This document shows positions 1-9,868 of a stretch of 64,000 nt of DNA, piece by piece. Numbering within the stretch: the stretch's first letter is position 1; each line of letters begins with the position of its first letter. Source of the stretch: Branchiostoma floridae (taxonomy: Eukaryota > Chordata > Leptocardii > Amphioxiformes > Branchiostomatidae); NCBI RefSeq assembly GCF_000003815.2, contig NC_049991.1, forward strand, positions 13,245,133 through 13,309,132. Direction: 5' to 3'. Below the pieces are notes generated by a model. It saw nothing but the letters and a program-made list of their open reading frames with translations. It ran no database searches and was not told the DNA's origin. A program made the position numbers and the translations under genes.

Positions 1-1003
1 ACCCCCTACAACAGAACCTCCCACCAGTGTACCCCCTACTACCGAACCTCCCACAACCGAACCCCCTACTACAGAACCTCCCACCACTGTACCCCCTACT
101 ACAGAACCTCCCACCACTGTACCCCCTACCACAGAACCTCCCCCAACTGAACCCCCTACTACAGAACCTCCTACCACTGTGCCCCCTACTACACAACCTC
201 CCACCACTTTACCCCCTACAACAGAACCTCCCACCACTGTACCCCCTACTACAGAACCTCCCACCACTGTACCCCCTACTACAGAACCTCCCCCGACCGA
301 ACCCCCTACTACAGAACCTCCTACCACTGTACCCCCTACTACAGAACTTCCCACAACCGAACACCCTACTACCGAACCTCCTACCACTGTACCCCCTACT
401 ACAGAACATCCCACCACTGTACCCCCTACAACAGAACCTCCCACCACTGTACCCCCTACAACAGAACCTCCCACCACTGTACCCCCTACAACAGAACCTC
501 CCACATTCGAACCCCCTACAACAGAACCTCCCACAACCGAACCCCCTACTACAGAACCTCCCACCACTTTACCCCCTTCTACAGAAACCCCCACCACTGT
601 ACCCCCTTCTACAGAAACCCCCACAACCGAACCCCCTACAACAGAACCTCCCACCACTTTACCCCCTACTACAGAACCTCCCACAACCAAACCTCCTACT
701 ACGATACCTCCCACAACCGAACCCCCTACTACAGAACCTCCCACGACCGAACCCCCTACTACAGAATCTCCCACCACTATACCGTCTACTACAGAACCTC
801 CCACCACTGAACCCCCTTCTACAGAAATCCCCACCACTGAACCCCCTACTACAGAACCTCCCACAACCGAACCCCCTACTACAGAACCTCCCACAACCGA
901 ACCTCCTACAACAGAACCTCTTACTACTTCACCTCCCACTACAGAGCGTGTGACAACGAATCCTCCCACAACAGCACCCCTCACTACCGAACCCGCCACT
1001 ACA
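1..1003 (+). repeat. 30-bp coding minisatellite ([10 protein letters not shown] type)
   Basis: About 33 near-identical 30-bp units of the form accccctactacagaacctc plus cc-accactgt encode the decapeptide [10 protein letters not shown]. It is the distal part of the mucin domain. The same periodicity creates long open frames in other frames and on the other strand; these are artefacts. Confidence 0.9.
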
Positions 1004-4000
1004 TAAGCACCCACAACAGAACTGCCAAGTACTGTACACCCTACCTCGAGGGCTGTTACCACAATCCCATCTACCACAAACCCTGTAACCACAGAATCAC
1101 CTACCACTGAACCTTCCACCACATACCCTCCTACCACAGAGCCTCCTATCGCAACTACGGTCGCAACAACTGAAGCGTCGGCAACTGCCATGACGACAAC
1201 ACAAGCCCCTACCACAGAGTCAGCTACTACACAGCCTGCAACAACTGTACCCCCTTCTACTGCTCCTTCTACTACTGTGAGTCCTACTACTGAAGCTCCT
1301 ACTACAGCCAGCCCAACTACTGAAGCTCCTACTACAGCCAGCCCAACTACTGAGGCTCCTACTACTGAAGCTCCTACTACTGAAGCCCCTACTACGGCCA
1401 GTCCAACTACTGAAGCTCCTACTACTGAAGCCCCTACTACTGCCAGCCCAACTACTAAAGCTCCTACTACGGACAGTCCAACTACTGAAGCTCCTACTAC
1501 GGCCAGTCCAACTACTGAAGCTCCCACTACGGACAGTCCAACTACTGAAGCTCCCACTACGGCCAGTCCAACTACTGAAGCTCCTACTACGGACAGTCCA
1601 ACTACTGAAGCTCCTACTACTGCCAGTCCAACTACTGAAGCTCCTACTACTGCCAGTCCAACTACTGAAGCTCCTACTACGGACAGTCCAACTACTGAAG
1701 CTCCAACTACGGAAAGTCCAACTACTGAAGCTCCAACTACTGGCGCTCCAACTACGGAAGCTCCTACTACTGCCAGTCCAACTACTGAAGCTCCTACTAC
1801 GGGCAGTCCAACTACTGGAAGTTCCAAATACGGACAAGCCAACTACTGAAGCTCCNNNNNNNNNNNNNNNNNNNNNNNNNNNNNNNNNNNNNNNNNNNNN
1901 NNNNNNNNNNNNNNNNNNNNNNNNNNNNNNNNNNNNNNNNNNNNNNNNNNNNNNNNNNNNNNNNNNNNNNNNNNNNNNNNNNNNNNNNNNNNNNNNNNNN
2001 NNNNNNNNNNNNNNNNNNNNNNNNNNNNNNNNNNNNNNNNNNNNNNNNNNNNNNNNNNNNNNNNNNNNNNNNNNNNNNNNNNNNNNNNNNNNNNNNNNNN
2101 NNNNNNNNNNNNNNNNNNNNNNNNNNNNNNNNNNNNNNNNNNNNNNNNNNNNNNNNNNNNNNNNNNNNNNNNNNNNNNNNNNNNNNNNNNNNNNNNNNNN
2201 NNNNNNNNNNNNNNNNNNNNNNNNNNNNNNNNNNNNNNNNNNNNNNNNNNNNNNNNNNNNNNNNNNNNNNNNNNNNNNNNNNNNNNNNNNNNNNNNNNNN
2301 NNNNNNNNNNNNNNNNNNNNNNNNNNNNNNNNNNNNNNNNNNNNNNNNNNNNNNNNNNNNNNNNNNNNNNNNNNNNNNNNNNNNNNNNNNNNNNNNNNNN
2401 NNNNNNNNNNNNNNNNNNNNNNNNNNNNNNNNNNNNNNNNNNNNNNNNNNNNNNNNNNNNNNNNNNNNNNNNNNNNNNNNNNNNNNNNNNNNNNNNNNNN
2501 NNNNNNNNAAGCTCCTACTACGGCCAGTCCAACTACTGAAGCTCCTACTACGGCCAGCTCCAACTACTGAAGCTCCTACTACTGAAGCCATTTCAACTAC
2601 TGAAGCTCCTACTACGNNNNNNNNNNNNNNNNNNNNNNNNNNNNNNNNNNNNNNNNNNNNNNNNNNNNNNNNNNNNNNNNNNNNNNNNNNNNNNNNNNNN
2701 NNNNNNNNNNNNNNNNNNNNNNNNNNNNNNNNNNNNNNNNNNNNNNNNNNNNNNNNNNNNNNNNNNNNNNNNNNNNNNNNNNNNNNNNNNNNNNNNNNNN
2801 NNNNNNNNNNNNNNNNNNNTACTACGGGCCAGTCCAACTACTGAAGCTCCTACTACAGCCAGTCCAACTACTGAAGCTCCTACTACGGCCAGCCCAACTA
2901 CTGAAGCTCCTACTACTGACGCTCCTACTACTGAAGCTCCCACTACGGCCAGTCCAACTACTGAAGCTCCTACTACGGCCAGCCCAACTACTGAAGCTCC
3001 GACTACGGCCAGTCCAACTACTGAAGCTCCTACTACGGCAGGTCCGACTACTGAAGCTCCTACTACAGCCATTTCTACTACTCAAGCTCTTACTACAGCC
3101 AGTGTAACTACGGAAGCTCCTACCACAGCACCTGTCACTACCAAACCAGTGACAAGCGTACCACCTTCCACTTCTGCTCAAACTACTGACTCTCCCACCA
3201 CAGTCATGTCAACTACTGAGGCTCCCACCACAGAATCTCAAACTACCAAACATGTAACAACCGCGGTTCCAACAACGGAATCACCTACGACAAGCAGTTC
3301 AACTACCCAGGCTGTTACCACAGATTCAGCTACAACTCAGCCTACAACGACTGCACCGCATTCCACGGCAGGAGCAACAACAGAGTCTCCCACTACAGCC
3401 GTCCCAACTACAGAGGCACCTACCACGGAATCTCCAACTACCGAAACAGCAACAACTGCCCGTCCAACAACGGAGTCCCATACTACAGCTAGTCTGACAA
3501 CTGAGCCTCCCACCACGGAATCACCAACAACCAAATCTCCCACCACAGCCATTCCAACTACCCAGGCCCTTACCACGGAGCATCCAACGACCAGAGCCGC
3601 TACAACGGAATCACCAACGACGGCCGCTGCAACTACTGATGCTCCTACCACTGAGTCCCTAACCACGAAACCAGCAACGACCGCACCCTCTTCCACTGCA
3701 GCTCCAACTACTGTGTTGTCCACCACAGCAAGTCCAACAACTGAAGCTCCCACGACGGAGACCCCAACCTCAAAACCTGCGACGACTGTGCCGCCTTCCA
3801 CTGCAGTTAAGACAACCGAACCCTCTACTACAGCCAGCCCAACTACTACAGAAACAACAGTCAGAACAACTGAGCGATCTACCACGACCACCAAGCCAGC
3901 AACAACTGCTGTTTCAACTACGGAATCACTTACTACTCAGGCACCTACTACAGAGTCTCCAACTACAAAAGCTGCAACAACTCTACCGCATTCAACTACA

Positions 4001-5538
4001 ACGGACTCAGTCAGTCCGACTACCCAGGCCCGCACCACAACCACGAAGCCTGTATCAACTGTACAAACTACCGAATCTCCAACAACGGTACGTCCTACTA
4101 CCCAGGCTGCTACCACAGCAACATCCTCAACCGCAGCTCACACCACCCCATCGCAGACTACAGCCCGGACTACTTTGACGTCACAACAGTCCACCATTAG
4201 ATCGACTGCTCAACATACAACAAATGCAGCAACGAGTACCGAGCAAGACAACTCAACTACAACAGGTATTGTTCATTAGGTCTACACCAATGGGTGATTT
4301 CTATATTTTCTATTGCTAGGCCATGATATTATCTGCAGAATAGATTGCCAGTAAGTATTCTATGCCAGATAGTTTCTTTTGAATGTAAAGACGGGTATTT
4401 GGTCCCGAAATCGTCACACTTTCAAAAGAGAGCAAAAGACTTTTGTTGTATAAAATTACGTTTACACTAATACCCATTAAAATCTCTGTTGTAACAGCAG
4501 TGCCTACTACATTGACGACGTTAGCGTCAACAACAAGAAGAGGAGGAGTGCCTGCATTTGGTAATTCACTTTTTCGTCAATAATGGTTTTAGTCAAGGTA
4601 CATTACATCCCATGCTTAGTAATGTTACATGTATTTGATGTTACATTTGGATATATGCTAACACAAGAAAAGCAGATGTAGATCATTAAGGAACGTTATT
4701 TTTCTAAAGAAATGCGGTGCAAAGAAAGTTGTTACAGTAAGGCTTTATAAGCATGACCATGATCTGAAAAAATGAACCTTACTTGTAGGCTTGTTGTATA
4801 GTTAAGATTAAACCAGTACACTACCATTTTCCACAGCATCTTCAACTAACATTTACTCGGATAAGTGATATGATACGACATCTCAAAAACACTAACAAGC
4901 TCTCATACTTTGTTATAGTCTCCGACCTGGTGAAGTCCAAAATCAGGATCACGAACAAAGTCTTCCAGTCGGAGTTTGCAGACAAAACCTCCGAGGAGTA
5001 CCTGAACATAACCGGGTCTATAAAGACAGTGGTACGTGTATCTTTATTTTGTTGTACAAGTTTAACTGCGGGGTATTAGACACTTTGAGATTGCTATGTA
5101 CATAAGCAGGAAGTGTTGAAATAAAGGCGTTTGTGGGCATTCTATTCCACATGTATGTAAACTCGAAAATGATAATAATGTGACCGGTGTGACAGCGATC
5201 TCGCCCCCCCCGCGATCTCGCCCCCCCCGGGGGGCGAGATCGCTAGCGTTTTCGCCCCCCTCTGGCGTTTTCGCCCCCCCCCCCCCCCCCCCTGGGGTTT
5301 GGCCCCCCCTCCCTAGGGATATCCTTCCCGTTTNNNNNNNNNNNNNNNNNNNNNNNNNNNNNNNNNNNNNNNNNNNNNNNNNNNNNNNNNNNNNNNNNNN
5401 NNNNNNNNNNNNNNNNNNNNNNNNNNNNNNNNNGCTCTTAATCCTATTGCTGTGATAATGATTAGCACCTGTCTTGTTACCTACTTTTGTATATATATAT
5501 ATATATATATATATAACTTTTGTATATATAAATAAATA

Positions 5539-5615
<77 letters not shown>

Positions 5616-8567
5616 TTTTGTATATATATACCTACTTTTTTACATAGCCTTAAGATACTTAACTTGCAGCTTGTTACTTCATATAAATCGAGCTACCTGG
5701 AACAATATGGTACTTGGATGTCACGTATATAGTGTGTTACCTGGTATCTATATATACGTGACACCTTAGTATGTTAAGATGAGATACAGTACCTGTGAAG
5801 CCGATCCTACCTGGGTGGGTGCAAGCACACTTTGCATTGAAATAAAACAGATACATTTTTGTTGTGAATTTGTGGTGACTTTTATTAACATCACGAACGT
5901 ATATTAACACATGCATATCAACACACCTGTTGCTGAGAGACACAAAATGCACGCGCTCTTGAGAGATGTATCTTTTCCACAAATACACACAGAATTCGAA
6001 ACGCTACCCAAAATATAAAGTGAAACTTCTTGGCGAACGCAACAATAGGAACAATGCACTCGTAGATTCGAGCAAAACTGCACAGTGCAGTGTGGTGATT
6101 AGGCTCTCACACATGAAGTAGAGATATTGCACGTCGCGTAGGGGGTTAACACTCTCCTCTTTGAGCACAAATTGAGGATATTTGCATCATTCTCGGAGCG
6201 AGCCTAGTATAAAATGTGTGTCTCCATTATCTATGAGATTATGTGTAAACCTTATATAATACTTNNNNNNNNNNNNNNNNNNNNNNNNNNNNNNNNNNNN
6301 NNNNNNNNNNNNNNNNNNNNNNNNNNNNNNNNNNNNNNNNNNNNNNNNNNNNNNNNNNNNNNNNTCTTGTAAATGATGCGGAATAGAACGTATTGTATAC
6401 AGAATATTTTGCACAATGGTTCTGTACCTGTGTTTGTTGGTTAGTCTGTCGACCAAAATAGCATAATGGATCCTATACTTATATCACGTCAATGGACGTA
6501 ATTGTTGGCTGACGAAATGATTTCATTCTCAAATATATTTCATAACTAATTATTTTTCATAGATGACAACATGTGCTAATTACAGATACATTTATGTAAT
6601 CTGCTTGTGTCACTGAAACAGAACTTCCCTTTTTTCTTTTTACCTTCACATACCATGATATAAGGGATAAGTGGCATGGGCTTTACGAAATGACATGCAA
6701 AAATGCAAATTAGCACATAATTCGCATGATTCAGGAGACGAATATGTAATTCTATTGTTTCCATGTTGTGACTTTAATACACGTAATCTATGTAATGTAA
6801 AGGTTATGGAAGGTGAAACATATCAGATAATGATTATGAAAATGAGATGCTGATTTGCATAATTAATGTCAAAGTACAAAAATTCTAAAGTGCAATGTGC
6901 AAATTAATTGTGCACCACTATGTATAGACTGTGCAAATGCGCAAGTCATTTTCTTAATTCAGGACAAAATGTCATCATAAAATGCAGCTAAACGAAAGTA
7001 TCTGCACACGTGTTAACTCTAACGTGTCAATTACAGCTTCATTTGCATAATGAATGAGACTAGATGACACTATAAATCTGCAAGAGCTAAAAATATTTAA
7101 TGGAGGTATGATGTGATTTGTACGAAGCAAAAGTAATGTAACTTATAGGTTTATTGGAGATGCAAATCACTAGAAGGATGCAAATCACTGGAAATCCCTA
7201 GCGATTTCGCCCCAAGAGGGTAAGGGGAGGCCAAATCATTAGCGATTTCGCCCCGGGAGGGGGGGGGGCGATCTCACTAGCGATTTCGCCCCGGAAAGGG
7301 GGGGGGGGCGAAATCACTAGCGATTTCGCCCCGGGGGGGGGGCGATATCACTAGCGATTTCGCCCCGGGGGGGGCGATATCACTAGCGATTTCGCCCCGG
7401 GAGGGGGGGCGAAATCACCAAAGGGGGGCGAAATGGGGGGGGGCGAAATCCCTAGTGATCCTGCCCCGGGGGGGGCGAAAACACTAGTGATTTTGCCCCC
7501 GGGGGGGGCGATATCACGGGGGGGCGAGAACGCTGTCACACCGGCACGACTGCAATATATCTGCATGTATTTTTAAATTTATGATAGAGAGAAATCACAC
7601 TAAAACTATCTTATCCACAGTGATCCTTCAGTGAAGCATACGGGCTATTGCAACTATATATCAATAGTTTGTATTTTGAAGAAATGTCTTATTTTCCCAT
7701 TGTAGTTGACCGATTTTCATCAGAGAGCTTTGGGCTCCAATTTCCAAAGTGTGGAGATCCTTGGACTCCTCAATGGCAGCCTGCTCGTCGACTACGTCGT
7801 GCACGTCATACTGGACAGCGGGGTGACTCCGCAGGAGGTGAAGGAGACCCTTACTGACGAGCTGCAGGCAGTCAGCTACACCAGTGGGGGCTTTGACTTT
7901 GATAGTTCAATCATTGTTTCAGGTTAGAAACATTTATAACTTTATTCATAGCTAACGGTGTCATAACGTCCAGTACAGTGGCGTTTGTGGAACTGTTGAA
8001 ATAGGTTGGTTAAACTTGAGTACAGTGCCACATTGCCCCGTCTGTCCAAAAAATAACGTTGCACTGGCTTGGAGTAGTGTCGACATGGCTTCTCTCCTTA
8101 TTGATACTTAAGTTCTCTCTTCGCTCTATCCTTCGTATTGTCGCCTACGGATGATAAATCGAAATAACAAAAATGTGAAAAGAAGGTTTCATTTGTTACC
8201 ATTTTCATCTCCCTCAGTTTTTTTACTATTGACATCTGATTTGGTCTCAACATTCGTAAAATTCTATTCACCAATACACGAGAGTTCCAGTAGCGGACTC
8301 TTAAGATAGTATCTGTACAGATTCGTACGTTCTGTTAGGTTTGCCCTGAGATTTTTGAAACAACACAGGTCTCCTAATCTAGGGCATTATTTCCCTCCAC
8401 CCCACCCGCTCCCCTCTCTACAGACCTTGATGAGTGCGCGTCATCTGATCGGAACGACTGCGGGGAACTGTCCACGTGCACCAACACGGACGGGTCGTAC
8501 TTCTGCTCCTGTCAGGAAGGGTATCGCTTCGTCTTCCAAGCTGGGAAGAAGGATGGGAATGTGTGTG
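1..8567 (+). CDS. Mucin-like protein with SEA and EGF domains (partial)
   Basis: Inferred exons are <1-4265, 4498-4560, 4919-5031, 7706-7922 and 8424-8567. Phases join cleanly (1, 1, 0, 1, 1). The first exon encodes hundreds of Thr/Pro/Ser-rich decapeptides ([10 protein letters not shown], then [10 protein letters not shown], then irregular TTES/TTKP types), the hallmark of a densely O-glycosylated mucin domain. Next come a short basic linker (STTRRGG), a SEA domain split over two exons ([15 protein letters not shown] to the strand [15 protein letters not shown]), and a calcium-binding EGF domain ([29 protein letters not shown], six Cys). In SEA mucins the domain often self-cleaves at G-SVVV; here the site reads G-SLLV. 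The order mucin, SEA, EGF is typical of epithelial mucins and IMPG-like proteoglycans. The 5' end is outside the window and no exon after the EGF was found. An in-frame TAA at 1004-1006 and a frame slip before the gap at 1856 interrupt the long exon; both may be assembly errors. Confidence 0.8.
1856..2508. other. Assembly gap (653 N)
   Basis: A run of N inside the mucin minisatellite. Its length is probably an estimate, so the reading frame across it is not informative. Confidence 0.99.
2617..2819. other. Assembly gap (203 N)
   Basis: Second run of N inside the mucin minisatellite. The base after it begins with a one-base slip (actacgggcc) relative to the unit. Confidence 0.99.
5334..5433. 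other. Assembly gap (100 N)
   Basis: Fixed-length run of N, probably of unknown true size, next to a poly-C tract. Confidence 0.99.
5492..5613. repeat. TA microsatellite
   Basis: Two long (TA)n runs, about 5492-5514 and 5541-5613, separated by ctttTgtatatata-type sequence. It lies inside the 2.4-kb inverted-repeat element. A short Tyr/Ile-rich open frame over it is not a gene. Confidence 0.9.
6265..6364. other. Assembly gap (100 N)
   Basis: Fixed-length run of N in the SEA-domain intron. Confidence 0.99.
7196..7544. repeat. G-rich minisatellite, unit ctagcgatttcgcccc plus G run
   Basis: Eight or so units of about 30-45 bp, each with (c)actagcgatttcgccccgg followed by a run of 6-11 G. Similar units in the opposite sense occur at 5194-5330. 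The G runs could form quadruplexes. The array forms the right arm of the 2.4-kb inverted-repeat element. Confidence 0.8.
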
Positions 8568-9868
8568 GTGAGTGCAGGTCTTTTGTTGTTTGTAATTCCA
8601 TTCTCAGGTTATGCGGTATGCCTTGTTTCCATCGGAAGACAAGCTGCTTCACGCTTCCACGATTGGTAGAAAGAGCCTGATAAGCGCAAGGGACATACGA
8701 AAAGACGGCGGAGCAAGCGAAGGATATTTCGTCTGTGACATTGCATGATACGTTGATGTCGCATAATGAACATCGTCTTTTGTTTATCGCATGCATTTAC
8801 ATACATTTTATGAGTGAGTGAGTGAGTGAGTGAGAGTGAATGAGTGAGTGAGTGAGTGAGTGAGTGAGTGAGTGAGTGAGTGAGTGAGTGAGTGAGTGAG
8901 TGAGTGAGTGACTGAGTGAGTGACTGAGTGAGTGAAATTGCAAAGAGTCATAGCACTGTATCTCAATACTTTTAAAGCAATTCAAATGGTACGGACATTT
9001 CAAGGCCATTTTATGGATGGATACCTCACTCGAACACGCTACTAGGGATAGGGCTTTGTTCTACTTCTAGAGTATCAATGATAAGATAGATGTTCTCTGG
9101 TGAAAACACGTGTAACCATTAAGATTTGACAGTAATGGGTTTGATTCACAAAGTTCTGACATCCGCAAGACAAAGACGCCTTTGTCAAAACCAATTATCA
9201 AGCTATATTAAAAGTACATTCGCGATGCGCAATCGCGAAGCAACGGAAACAATAAAGTCTGATCCTAACGCCACACCCGGTCCCATTGGAGTTGGGTAGA
9301 GCCACGGTTCATCTTGTTTCTCATATTGATTCTGACATTCCTCTTCAGCCTGGAGATGTCCTTGCGTCAGGACGACAAGACAAAAAGAATACTACAAAAA
9401 AGAATGCTACATGGCATTTCAATCAATACATCACTCCATTGTCTGGCCTATAGACAGGGTCTTTATTCAGTTTGACATCTTCCGGCTGTAAATCGATTTT
9501 TAATTAAGTGCTTAAGCACGCCAGACTAGGAAAAATAGTATCCAAAACAGCGGGCGTGTCCTGGATACGGCCGTGTATTTGAAAATGGATATGGTCGTCA
9601 GGGACAACATGTTAACAAGCAGACGTCATTGCGTTACTCCCTCCATTGTTAACAAACGGCCATTCAAACGCCCCGCACCTGACTGAGGTCGAGCACAATA
9701 GTCTCTGCTGCGTACAGGTTACGACATCGCTGCTTCTTACATTTGGGAGCGACCACGTTGGAAATATTTCTGTCGTTCTCAAAAGCGTTCCAACCCCTGA
9801 CCAAGATACAAGCTTGACATTTTGCGACTACAAGACATTTCTAGATCTAGCCCAGGCAACGCAGGGCG
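8568..9868. other. Intergenic region between mucin and first small membrane gene
   Basis: Apart from the (TGAG)n tract, no supported coding exon was found. The missing last exon of the mucin should be sought here. A hydrophobic reading at about 9311-9350 (ILFLILILTFLF) lacks matching splice support. Confidence 0.5.
8811..8935. repeat. (TGAG)n microsatellite
   Basis: About 30 copies of tgag with a few tgac variants. The complementary motif (CACT)n occurs at 43056-43205. Confidence 0.95.

Larger units (their letters stand above)
1268..3130 (+). repeat. 30-bp coding minisatellite ([10 protein letters not shown] type)
   Basis: Units of 30 bp and some 15-bp half units encode [10 protein letters not shown] and [10 protein letters not shown]. 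The array is interrupted by two assembly gaps at 1856-2508 and 2617-2819. The true copy number is unknown, because sequence at the gap edges carries frame slips typical of collapsed repeats. Confidence 0.9.
5184..7544. mobile_element. 2.4-kb inverted-repeat element in the SEA intron
   Basis: The left end begins CCGGTGTGACAGCGATCTCG followed by a C tract. The right end is the reverse complement with one mismatch in the core (CGAGAACGCTGTCACACCGG). Inside each end lie G/C-rich subrepeats of ctagcgatttcgccccggg type (5194-5330 and 7196-7544). The middle is AT-rich with TA microsatellites and two 100-N gaps. No transposase frame is visible and no clear target duplication was found. It sits in the intron that splits the SEA domain, between exons 4919-5031 and 7706-7922. 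Confidence 0.6.

Noticed and set aside
27-953. 308-residue open frame rich in PLLQNLPP
   Set aside because: A shifted frame of the mucin minisatellite; the Thr/Pro decapeptide frame continues past it and leads into the SEA domain.
1220-3181. Long minus-strand open frames ([24 protein letters not shown])
   Set aside because: Antisense shadows of the 30-bp repeat running through N gaps.
4835-4868. Possible extra mucin exon (SSTNIYSD) after ccacag
   Set aside because: It would end in phase 2, which does not fit the SEA exon at 4919; joining 4560 directly to 4919 keeps frame.
9300-9470. Hydrophobic reading ILFLILILTFLF followed by a basic stretch, as a membrane anchor for the mucin
   Set aside because: No acceptor in the needed phase precedes it, and another frame over the same bases is equally open.
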